A stretch of DNA of 13,477 nt from JARRJY01 sp050116415 (GTDB lineage Bacteria; Pseudomonadota; Gammaproteobacteria; UBA6429; Thiohalophilaceae): contig JASFOS010000054.1 of assembly GCA_050116415.1 (NCBI GenBank), positions 1 through 13,477 of the forward strand. The letters run 5' to 3'. A program made the translations under genes and the position numbers. How positions within the stretch are numbered: position 1 is the stretch's first letter; every line of letters begins with the position of its first letter. A model generated the notes under the pieces. It worked only from the letters and a program-made list of their open reading frames with translations. It was not told where the DNA came from and did not search any database. This document shows positions 1 through 6,893 of the stretch, piece after piece.

Positions 1-3
1 ATA

Positions 4-642
4 TTAGCTTATATCTAAACTTTCGAATTTATAACCCTTTGATTGCCAAAGAGGAATCAACTTATCCAGTGCTTTAACCGACGTGATATTATCATCATGA
101 AACAAAATCACCTCGCCATTTTGGATGTCTCTGTTTTTATTGAAATCAATAAGCTTATCAAGGTCCCAGTTTTTGTAATCCATGCTGTCATATGACCACA
201 TAGCAACCGAAAGTTTTCTTCTTGCTAACTTGAACAGCAAATTTAATGAAATATCACCACGAGGAGGTCTGAAGCTTCTTGAATTCTTGCCATCTATTTT
301 TTTAAGTAGTTCATTAAGTTCAACAATACCATTTAGCTGTTCATTGGCATTTAATTCGTGATACAAATTATGTGACATACTATGATTTGCTAACACATGT
401 CCATCATCATGGATCATTTTCACCACGGACTCATTCTGTCTAACATTATCACCCACCAGAAAAAACGTAGCTTTAACTGAATGTTTTTTTAGTACTTCGA
501 GCAATAATGGCGTATATTTTTCATCAGGACCATCATCAAGCGTCAGGTAAACTGTCCTTCCCTTGCCATGCTTATAAAATGCATACCGTTCTGGCAACAT
601 TTTCAAAATAATTTTCACCAGTATTCGTTTGATGACATTCAT
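4..642 (-). CDS. NodB-type polysaccharide deacetylase (intact)
   Basis: A 212-residue CE4 deacetylase with all core motifs. With the ATG at 642 as residue 1 these are TLDDGP (34-39), the metal-binding HSMSH (87-91), RPPRG (125-129), MWSYDSMDY (148-156) and the terminal LFHDD (180-184). Family members remove N- or O-acetyl groups from polymers or lipid-linked sugars using a divalent metal bound by one Asp and two His. The N-terminus has a hydrophobic-basic helix (VIKRILVKIILKML) but no clear cleavable signal, so it may be membrane-associated. The ATG at 640-642 overlaps the glycosyltransferase stop as ATGA, the same junction type seen elsewhere in this locus. An in-frame ATG at 652-654 would add four residues and has no better ribosome binding site. 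Unlike the deacetylase at 13012-12027 this copy is uninterrupted. It ends in TAA at the window edge. Confidence 0.9.
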   Translation of the reverse strand: MNVIKRILVKIILKMLPERYAFYKHGKGRTVYLTLDDGPDEKYTPLLLEVLKKHSVKATFFLVGDNVRQNESVVKMIHDDGHVLANHSMSHNLYHELNANEQLNGIVELNELLKKIDGKNSRSFRPPRGDISLNLLFKLARRKLSVAMWSYDSMDYKNWDLDKLIDFNKNRDIQNGEVILFHDDNITSVKALDKLIPLWQSKGYKFESLDIS

Positions 643-1805
643 GTTCTTGTGCATGCGACCCGTTCTATAAGATTGTGAATTTCAGTTGCATTATCAGTCC
701 ATGTTGAGATATTGATTGATTTGCTGACAACCTCCCTTTGCCATTCCTTATTGACTACTGTCGAGATAGCCTTCGATATTTCCGCCATCTGACCCGGCTT
801 GACAAGCACGCCATTTTCATGATTAATAATCTCAGGTATTCCTCCAACATTCGAGGCAATCACTGGCGTACCACATGAAATGGATTCAACCAGGACATTG
901 GGCAATCCCTCGTGGTAACTCGGCAAGCACAAAAATGAAGCCTGTCGCAAAATATCAGCAATATCATGCTGCGGCATTCTACCCAGGAATGTAATATACG
1001 ATGCTAATTTTTCGTTATTCACATATTCTTCAAGTTGCTTTCTTAACTGCCCGTCACCAATCACACGTATCTCAAGATTATTTTCAACACAGAATTCAGG
1101 TGAAACTGATTTAATAAAATCAAAAACACCCTTTTCTTTTTTTAAATTCCCTACATACACGCCTATATTTTTTTTTACCAAGTTTTTATCTGTATGTTTT
1201 TTATCACTATTCACATAAAAAACATCTTTATCTGTTCCGTTATAAATAGTATGTATTTTATTTTCCGCCACGCCGTACTTTACAAGCTCCATCTTTAGAT
1301 AATCACTCACGGCTATGATGGCATTTGCATTATTTGCAGCCCATACAGAAAAATATCTACGCAACCTGTTTTTGGCCAGTAACTCAACATCGCTACCATG
1401 CACTTTCAACAAAACGTCTTTTTTGAATATTTTGGATAATAAAACTGTAGAAAAACCGTCAGGAAATAACCATGTCCCAAACAAAACAGTACATTGCTTA
1501 TGGTCTGTTTTCAGAAAGTTCCGAAAGATTGATAAAAACATAAACAATCCATTCAAACCACGAAACAATCCGGGCACATGATAATAACTCGGATAGCTCA
1601 CTGGAATATTTTTCCATTTTTTACATTTTTTTATCTCTGATAATTTGCCCTGCTTCCTGAAAAGTCTTTTCGTCATCCAGGATATAGGCGCAATGACTTC
1701 TAACTTTGATTTCTCTGATAATGTAATAATTTGCTTTTCATTAAATGAGGAGCGAAACGGCTCACACGGGTTAGGGAAAAGGTTTGTAATAACAATAATA
1801 CCCAC
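639..1805 (-). CDS. GT4 family glycosyltransferase (second)
   Basis: A 388-residue GT-B glycosyltransferase when started at the GTG 1803-1805. From there the protein reads (M)GIIVITNLFPNP, which lines up with the usual 'MKILVITNLFPNP' opening of GT4 enzymes. A longer reading from the GTG at 1836-1838 would translate the palindrome and add an unusual PGTTHIAGVV leader, so I reject it. Landmarks in the 388-residue numbering are LFGTWLFPDG (108-117), KVHGSD (134-139), IYNGTD (187-192), GVYVGNL (215-221), VIGDGQL (248-254), and the donor motif HEGLPNVLVES with E299 and E307 as E-x7-E, followed by GTPVIASNVGGIPEII. It probably adds a repeat-unit sugar at the cytoplasmic membrane face; donor and acceptor are unknown. 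It is preceded by a 93-bp gap and its TGA overlaps the next ATG (ATGA). No strong Shine-Dalgarno precedes the GTG. Confidence 0.88.
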   Translation of the reverse strand: MGIIVITNLFPNPCEPFRSSFNEKQIITLSEKSKLEVIAPISWMTKRLFRKQGKLSEIKKCKKWKNIPVSYPSYYHVPGLFRGLNGLFMFLSIFRNFLKTDHKQCTVLFGTWLFPDGFSTVLLSKIFKKDVLLKVHGSDVELLAKNRLRRYFSVWAANNANAIIAVSDYLKMELVKYGVAENKIHTIYNGTDKDVFYVNSDKKHTDKNLVKKNIGVYVGNLKKEKGVFDFIKSVSPEFCVENNLEIRVIGDGQLRKQLEEYVNNEKLASYITFLGRMPQHDIADILRQASFLCLPSYHEGLPNVLVESISCGTPVIASNVGGIPEIINHENGVLVKPGQMAEISKAISTVVNKEWQREVVSKSINISTWTDNATEIHNLIERVACTRT

Positions 1806-1824
1806 GACAACACCAGCAATATGG

Positions 1825-1841
1825 GTAGTGCCAGGCACTAC
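1825..1841. repeat. Perfect 17-bp palindrome, REP-like
   Basis: GTAGTGCCAGGCACTAC is a perfect inverted repeat (8-bp arms around one base). As RNA it would fold as a 6-bp stem with a CCUGG loop. It lies in the 93-bp gap between the second RIFT/helical gene and the GT4 gene, about 20 bases upstream of the chosen GTG. No T-run follows on the minus strand, so it is not a standard terminator. Compact palindromes of this type between genes are typical of REP elements mobilised by RAYT (TnpA-REP) transposases. That identity is inference, since only one copy is visible here. Confidence 0.5.
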
Positions 1842-1898
1842 GTCAGAAACGATACTTGCTTATCGAGTATGAATTAGATTCGTGTTCTGATTAATAAA

Positions 1899-3644
1899 TT
1901 ATTGGGACAAAATCCAGGGCATGTCCAAGTTTGTCCCGAACCACCAATTATATTTTCGCGGTGGAGATAAACGCCATACAGGATTTCCCGTATTTATACT
2001 TCTTGGTCTATGCCACCTGTCCAGAACTTCATTACATGAATAGAGCAATTCTTCTAAGGTGTCTTTTATAGCTTCAGTATCCTCATCCAACTGTTTTTTT
2101 GCCCACATGCCCTTGGCCATGGCGCCCGCGACATTACAGGTATGTTCATAATCTGCCCAGGGGCCCGAGTCGCTAAACTGAAACTCGTGTGATGCCATAT
2201 ACCATGGCATGGTTCTGCCGGAAATGTGAGCTACATCAGCTGAAACGATATAGGTCCCGTATTTAACCAGGAAATCGGCGTAATCACCCAGAAATACTAA
2301 GGCATTTTTGTCATTTGAATGGATATAATAGCGCCAGATAGCATCCGCAAATAAGGCCCCCATCCACGGCGAGCACACTGCCTCATGGGTCGCGTCACCT
2401 TCATGCGAAGAGCGCGTGTGCGGCATACAGCCAATCGCAGGCCAGCCATTGGGGGGATTTAGCGCATGACCGAATGAGGCGCCAACAACCTCCCTGACGC
2501 GAGCTGCGTGCCTGTCATTGCCAGTCGCCTCCCAGGCTGACAAGGCCGCCAGCAATGCGTAAGTTTGGTGACGCTCCGTCCAGAAACCTCTGGAGATGGT
2601 ATAAACCGGGTTCCAGCCCTCGCCAGCCTTCGCCACCGCCTCAATTTTGGGGAGTAAACGCGCATCACCAAACAGCATGTAATCCAGCAGCATGGACTGG
2701 CCATAGCTGTATTTCAAATCCTCGTAGCTTTTCAGGTCAAAAAAACCCTCCGCCGATACGTGGTTGGCATAAAATTGCGCGGCACGGTGCGCATGGCGCA
2801 GCCACTTAATATCTCCAGTACGAATATAAATACCGAACAAGGTCGTGGCACGGTCGAATAGCCAGGGCTCCGCGTCACTGGCATAGTTGATTTTATTGTC
2901 CGCAGTTACCCGCGGATCGACATCATTAACTGCTGTTTTTGAATAGTTTTCATATGCCGTATCAAACCAGGACAAACCTGAACTGCTACCGAGTGGAATC
3001 GTTCGGGTACGTAACAGGCAAGCACTGAGCCAATCAGTTGGCAGTGTGACATATACCGCTGGCTCCTTTATCTGTTCATTAATTGGATATTCATCCGGGT
3101 AAACCCCGTTGTCGATGGTAACCCAGCTTTGTGATGGCGGGGTATCAATGTCCTTTTTGAGTTTTCTCTTCTTGCCGTAAAAAACGAAATAAGCGCTGTC
3201 CCGGTTTGTTAAGTCTTTGGAATCCAGCTTGAATAATACGGAACGAATTGAGACTGTTTTATTGGAGTGCAGGTCTCTCCAGTCGATTAATCTTGATACT
3301 GAAGAAGGTATTTCATTTCCATTTTTATCGCGAAGTGAAATTAATTCTATATTTTTTGCTATACCTTTGGGAAATGGAATCGCAAATGTAATGATTGATT
3401 TTGATTGACGAAATGATGGCTGAAAATGAAACGTGAGAGGAATTTTTAATGTGTTATTAACTAGATATTTATCAATATCACTCTTGAAGAGAGTGTTAGT
3501 TGTTATATGAGTAAAATCATTCGCGTTACTTGCATACGATAAGCTGTATACAAGTAACACGATGATTAATTTTAGAAAATAGCGTGATAATAATCCATTT
3601 AATTTAAGAACCACGCTAAATCTGCTGTTGTCCCAAACCACCAA
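1899..3644 (-). CDS. Secreted RIFT-barrel-like and helical toroid-like protein (paralogue 2)
   Basis: At 581 residues this is a tandem paralogue of the lipoprotein just upstream. The helical region (about 190-581) agrees with it at roughly four residues in five by eye, including PWLFDRA, WLRHAHRAAQFYANH, FWTERHQTYALLAALSAWE, HEGDATHEAVCSPWM and PPRKYNWWFG. The N-terminal beta domain (about 60-165, with ITFAIPFPKG at 85-94) is much more divergent. There is no lipobox and no Pro/Thr linker. Instead RYFLKLIIVLLVYSLSYASNA (21-41) is a signal peptide with a plausible signal peptidase I site after SNA. No ATG is available before it. I chose the TTG at 3642-3644 because GAGG lies 8 bases upstream (3653-3656); the GTG at 3612-3614 is the alternative. 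Either start lies inside the 3' end of the upstream gene (46-bp overlap for the TTG). Probably soluble in the periplasm or secreted; enzymatic activity is inferred only from domain layout. Confidence 0.7.
   Translation of the reverse strand: MVVWDNSRFSVVLKLNGLLSRYFLKLIIVLLVYSLSYASNANDFTHITTNTLFKSDIDKYLVNNTLKIPLTFHFQPSFRQSKSIITFAIPFPKGIAKNIELISLRDKNGNEIPSSVSRLIDWRDLHSNKTVSIRSVLFKLDSKDLTNRDSAYFVFYGKKRKLKKDIDTPPSQSWVTIDNGVYPDEYPINEQIKEPAVYVTLPTDWLSACLLRTRTIPLGSSSGLSWFDTAYENYSKTAVNDVDPRVTADNKINYASDAEPWLFDRATTLFGIYIRTGDIKWLRHAHRAAQFYANHVSAEGFFDLKSYEDLKYSYGQSMLLDYMLFGDARLLPKIEAVAKAGEGWNPVYTISRGFWTERHQTYALLAALSAWEATGNDRHAARVREVVGASFGHALNPPNGWPAIGCMPHTRSSHEGDATHEAVCSPWMGALFADAIWRYYIHSNDKNALVFLGDYADFLVKYGTYIVSADVAHISGRTMPWYMASHEFQFSDSGPWADYEHTCNVAGAMAKGMWAKKQLDEDTEAIKDTLEELLYSCNEVLDRWHRPRSINTGNPVWRLSPPRKYNWWFGTNLDMPWILSQ
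2641..2742 (-). repeat. Near-identical block shared with the paralogous gene, copy B
   Basis: Partner of the block at 4338-4439, with three mismatches in 102 bases (at about 2643, in the GGGG/GGGA run, and in GGACTGG/GGATTGG). The encoded residues are identical in both proteins over about 33 codons. Confidence 0.85.
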
Positions 3645-5440
3645 CTATATTTCCTCGGAGGATTTAATCGCCAAGCAGTATAACCAACTTCGGGGGCAGA
3701 TGGTCTATACCAGTAGTCCAGGTTTTCTTGGCATATCTGCATTAAATGGGTGAACCTGGCATTCACACTACTGCTGTCTTGTCCCAGTCGTTCCTTCGCC
3801 CACATGCCCTTGGCCATGGCACCAGCCACATCACAGGTATGTTCAAAGTCACTCCATGGCCCAGAGTAGGTATATTCATGTGATGCGAGGTAATATGGCA
3901 AGGCTTTGCCCACCATGTGAACCTCAGAATGTCCATCGGGCACCACGTATGTACCATAGTTTAACATATAATCTGCAAGATTTCCTAGGAAGATCAATGC
4001 ATTATCGTCCTGAGAATGGATATAGTAACGCCAGATTGCATCCGCAAACAAGGCATTCATCCAGGGTGAACACACTGCCTCGTTGGTAGCATCACCCTCA
4101 TGATCGTGCAATTCATGCGGCATACAGCCAATTACAGGCCAGCCATTAGGTGGATTCAGTGCATGGTTGAACGAGGCGTCAGCAATTTCCTTGACGCGGG
4201 CTGCGTGGCTGCTATTACCTGTCAATTCCCAGGCAGATAAAGCTGCCAGTAACGCGTAGGTTTGATGGCGTTCGGTCCAGAAATTGCTTGCCGTGGTATA
4301 AACCGGGTTCCAACCCTCGCCAGCTGACGCCACTGCCTCGATTTTGGGAAGTAAACGCGCATCACCAAACAGCATGTAATCCAGCAGCATGGATTGGCCA
4401 TAGCTGTATTTCAAATCCTCGTAGCTTTTCAGGTCAAAATAACCTGTTGCTGAAATATGATTGGCATAAAATTGCGCGGCCCGATGTGCGTGACGGAGCC
4501 ACTTTACCTCGCCTGTTTGAATATACATGCCAAACAGAGTCATGGCACGATCAAATAACCATGGGGCAGCCTGGCTCACGTAGTCAATTTTATTACCATC
4601 TGTAACACGCTCATCGACGTCATTGACTGCTGTCTTGGAGAAATTCGCATAGGCTGTATCAAACCAGGATAATCCTGAATTGGTTCCTAATGGAGTGGTG
4701 CGAGTCCGTAACAAGCAGGCGCTGAGCCAGTCTGACGGTAATGTTGCATATACAGTTGGCTCCTTGATTTGCTCACTACCGGGATATTCAGCAGGATTGA
4801 CACCATTGCTGATGGTTGCCCAGTTTGCCGTGTGGTCGCTTGAAGGAGTCAGGTTTGCTGTACGGTTACCAGCCCCGAACTCAACGATAATCTGCTGAAC
4901 AGAATAATCTGAGAAGGTATATTCGATCTCAACCTGAACGTTACGAATCGAGATAATATTATTGGTTTCAAGGTCTCGCCAGTATACGGTTTCAGTAACC
5001 GATGCAGGAATTTCATCGCCAGACGCATTCTTGACTACTAAGTTATTACTATCAGTTAAAAAACCTTTTGGAAAAGGCACACCAAAAGTCACACGTTGGC
5101 TCTGGCTCAATGTGATCGTTGACTGTGGATGTAATTTCACTGAGATAGTACCAGAACTCATTGGGCTAACGAATAGATCCTGAAAATTCAGTGTTGTTGT
5201 TTCTACAGTAGGCTCTGGCGCACTTTCAGTTGGTGTAGTCTCTGTTGGTGCAGGCTCAGATGGAGTAGTCTCTGTTGGTGCAGTTTCTACTGGGGCAGTT
5301 ACAGTCGGTGTCTGGGTCGTCCCGGTTGGAGTAACTGATGCATTTGGAGCATTGTCACTAGCGCCACCACCACATGCGCTTAGTATTAGTAACAATGGTA
5401 GAAATAGTTGTATTTTGAGATAATTTCGAATAGGCAGCAT
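3599..5440 (-). CDS. Lipoprotein with RIFT-barrel-like and helical toroid-like domains (paralogue 1)
   Basis: A 613-residue exported protein with a type II signal peptide. A hydrophobic run (10-20) leads to the lipobox LSAC with Cys23. A Thr/Pro/Glu-rich linker covers about 24-83. Residues about 84-190 look like a beta domain: VTFGVPFPKG (117-126), ASGDEIPASV (139-148) and YWRDLETNNIISIRNVQ match the 'GvPFPkG ... G.evP ... W.D.S.r.' pattern of the N-terminal RIFT barrel in PcRGLX/YetA-type proteins. Residues about 225-613 are Trp/Tyr/His-rich and helical: WFDTAY (259-264), PWLFDRA (293-299), KWLRHAHRAAQFYANH (313-328), FWTERHQTYALLAALSAWE (387-405), HEGDATNEAVCSPWM (447-461), SGPWSDFEHTCDVAGAMAKG (526-545). 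This suggests an (alpha/alpha) toroid, the fold of many polysaccharide lyases and hydrolases. A role in cleaving or editing the polymer is inference. It is followed by an overlapping paralogue. Confidence 0.7.
   Translation of the reverse strand: MLPIRNYLKIQLFLPLLLILSACGGGASDNAPNASVTPTGTTQTPTVTAPVETAPTETTPSEPAPTETTPTESAPEPTVETTTLNFQDLFVSPMSSGTISVKLHPQSTITLSQSQRVTFGVPFPKGFLTDSNNLVVKNASGDEIPASVTETVYWRDLETNNIISIRNVQVEIEYTFSDYSVQQIIVEFGAGNRTANLTPSSDHTANWATISNGVNPAEYPGSEQIKEPTVYATLPSDWLSACLLRTRTTPLGTNSGLSWFDTAYANFSKTAVNDVDERVTDGNKIDYVSQAAPWLFDRAMTLFGMYIQTGEVKWLRHAHRAAQFYANHISATGYFDLKSYEDLKYSYGQSMLLDYMLFGDARLLPKIEAVASAGEGWNPVYTTASNFWTERHQTYALLAALSAWELTGNSSHAARVKEIADASFNHALNPPNGWPVIGCMPHELHDHEGDATNEAVCSPWMNALFADAIWRYYIHSQDDNALIFLGNLADYMLNYGTYVVPDGHSEVHMVGKALPYYLASHEYTYSGPWSDFEHTCDVAGAMAKGMWAKERLGQDSSSVNARFTHLMQICQENLDYWYRPSAPEVGYTAWRLNPPRKYSWWFGTTADLAWFLN
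4338..4439 (-). repeat. Near-identical block shared with the paralogous gene, copy A
   Basis: These 102 bases match 2641-2742 with only three mismatches by direct reading (offset 1697). They encode the shared helical-domain segment around SYEDLKYSYGQSMLLDYMLF and the following ARLLPKIE. Flanking parts of the two genes differ far more at silent positions, so this block looks recently homogenised. Confidence 0.85.
5192..5371 (-). repeat. Low-complexity Thr/Pro/Glu linker with 30-bp period repeats
   Basis: This stretch encodes the linker between the lipidated cysteine and the first folded domain. It contains imperfect repeats of PTETTP and EPAPTETT. At the DNA level the 19-mer GTAGTCTCTGTTGGTGCAG (plus strand) occurs at 5235-5253 and again at 5265-5283, a 30-bp period. 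Such linkers tether a lipoprotein domain away from the membrane, and the repeat makes length variation between strains likely. Confidence 0.8.
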
Positions 5441-5718
5441 ATCTTTATGTCCCTGATTATATGTGTTGATGCTGCAATTATCGGGTTAATGATAAGATTT
5501 GTTTACCCCACCTATTCGACATTTATGAATCAGGTCACAATTATTAACCATTGATTTCGTGATTTTAGAGACTGGTCACAAGTCCGATAGAAACAGTTCA
5601 CATTTTTCAGGTCAAATGTTATCAGATTATTTTTCTCATAATAAAAATATGGCTAATTTATAGAACTGTTTCACAATATTTTGAATCAGGTTTTCTATAG
5701 ATGTAATTATGAATTGTA
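5441..5718 (-). promoter_or_regulatory. 278-bp intergenic region with repeated words and weak promoter candidates
   Basis: This is the longest gene-free stretch in the window and probably a transcription-unit boundary upstream of the lipoprotein gene. On the plus strand GGTCACAA occurs at 5533-5540 and 5574-5581, with a related GGTCAAA at 5610-5616. A perfect 10-bp inverted repeat pairs GAAACAGTTC (5590-5599) with GAACTGTTTC (5663-5672). Minus-strand promoter candidates are TTCAAA (5680-5685) with TATAAA (5657-5662) at 17 bp, and TTGACC (5610-5615) with a poor TTCTAT (5587-5592) at 17 bp. I saw no rho-independent terminator and no sigma-54 type GG/GC pair. Before the next ATG (5440) an AGGG lies about 10 bases upstream. 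The regulatory role is inferred from position and repeats only. Confidence 0.35.
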
Positions 5719-6876
5719 TCACTGAAGCAAATAACCTGGTTTATCAACACGGTAATCTCTAAATTCATGTGGGTCGCCGTGTCGTGAATCCTCTGCTGCT
5801 TTTACGATATTGTACAGTTCCCTGGCAGAGACGTAATGTAATTTGTAGTTTTCACCATCATTATAATTTTCCTCTAAATAGGTAAACATGTTATCGATAT
5901 CGTCACCTAATAGCGTATCCATATCGTTTTCCTGGGTTCCATGCGTATGGATCTTTACAAAGATCCAATCTGGCTTATTTTTTACAGTTATCCCAGTTCG
6001 CACCCAAAGGTCTACACGGTCCGGGGTTGGTTTTTGCCCGGAGCGGATGTCCGAGTTTTCAATTCTTGGAAAAATACCCCATTTTCTATCTTTCCAATTC
6101 AATGAAAGCGGTCCTTGAATGATCATTAGATCACCCGCATGATGTTTGCCGACTTCAACATCACATCCTGTATTGTGTGATTTTGGTTTATCAGAGTCAT
6201 CTATCGCATAGTAAATTGAATTTATTTTACTTGTCTGTGTATCACTTGGTGCTGACGGAAGTGTAAAATCAGCATAACAGCCTAGTTGTTTAAGTAGTGT
6301 TATTTCGTTATTCAGCCCGCACCATTTCCCGTCTTTTCGGGAATTATCAAGGGCCCAATTTCCGTGAATAAACGAAAAGACCTTTTCACCTGTTTGTTTA
6401 TCCTTGCATATTGCATCATGATTTTCATCCAGAGTATTGATAAAGTTTTGCATTGTTTTGATGAAGTTTGATTCTGTATCATCATTGTGGTGCAAATGTA
6501 TCTCGATTTCACCAAGCCCTTCTTTACAAAGCCGCGCTAGTTTATCAAGATGTTCCTTGACATATTCTTCTTCCGGGTAGAAAAAAGTGTGCTTTGGTTT
6601 AATGCCATGAGCATCACCATGCTTATTGGCAAGAGCACGATATTCATTACACCATCTATCAACACGTTTGCATTGTGTTTGCAGATCGGCATTATGCCAC
6701 ATTGGCTCAAAGTGATCTACGAAACAAAAGATTATGTGTTTTGTGGACGCTGTTTTGTTTGTACTAACTATGTGCTTTATATATGAAAGCAGCCAAATAT
6801 GTATATTTTTTTTAGCGATATAAATACTAAGAAGAATAATGACTGCGAGTATTAGCGCACTAAAAATTAAAAGCAT
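5719..6876 (-). CDS. Membrane-anchored, deacetylase-like protein of unnamed family
   Basis: This 385-residue protein has one N-terminal hydrophobic segment (residues 2-21) followed by a large polar domain, so it is probably anchored in the inner membrane and faces the periplasm. I do not recognise a named gene. Conserved-looking acid/histidine motifs are VDHFEP (53-58), EIEIHLHHND (123-132), FIHGNWALDNS (169-179), GCYADFTLPSAPS (199-211), IIQGPLSLNW (252-261) and VKIHTHG (307-313). Strands ending in HLHH and HTHG with an early Asp-His pair are what a metal-dependent (beta/alpha)-barrel, such as a NodB-like deacetylase or glycoside hydrolase/deacetylase fold, would show. It lacks the canonical TFDDG. 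A good Shine-Dalgarno (AGGA, 6 bases before ATG) sits in the 17-bp gap after the GT4 gene, so it ends the packed operon block. The metal-enzyme reading is inference from motif spacing and context. Confidence 0.6.
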   Translation of the reverse strand: MLLIFSALILAVIILLSIYIAKKNIHIWLLSYIKHIVSTNKTASTKHIIFCFVDHFEPMWHNADLQTQCKRVDRWCNEYRALANKHGDAHGIKPKHTFFYPEEEYVKEHLDKLARLCKEGLGEIEIHLHHNDDTESNFIKTMQNFINTLDENHDAICKDKQTGEKVFSFIHGNWALDNSRKDGKWCGLNNEITLLKQLGCYADFTLPSAPSDTQTSKINSIYYAIDDSDKPKSHNTGCDVEVGKHHAGDLMIIQGPLSLNWKDRKWGIFPRIENSDIRSGQKPTPDRVDLWVRTGITVKNKPDWIFVKIHTHGTQENDMDTLLGDDIDNMFTYLEENYNDGENYKLHYVSARELYNIVKAAEDSRHGDPHEFRDYRVDKPGYLLQ

Positions 6877-6893
6877 TACAATTCCTTTGGTGA

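Noticed and set aside
1315..1872. Plus-strand open frames opposite the second glycosyltransferase
   Set aside because: They overlap a clear GT4 gene and show no family motif or start signal.
1843..1890. Nested weak inverted repeats (TCAGAA/TTCTGA, CGATA/TATCG) after the second paralogue
   Set aside because: The arms are 5-6 bp with a large loop and no T-tract, which is expected by chance in AT-rich DNA.
2555..4605. Two similar plus-strand open frames (2555-2809 and 4288-4605) whose products resemble each other
   Set aside because: They are antisense to equivalent positions of the two paralogous genes, so their similarity follows from the duplication. They have no recognisable domain or ribosome binding site.
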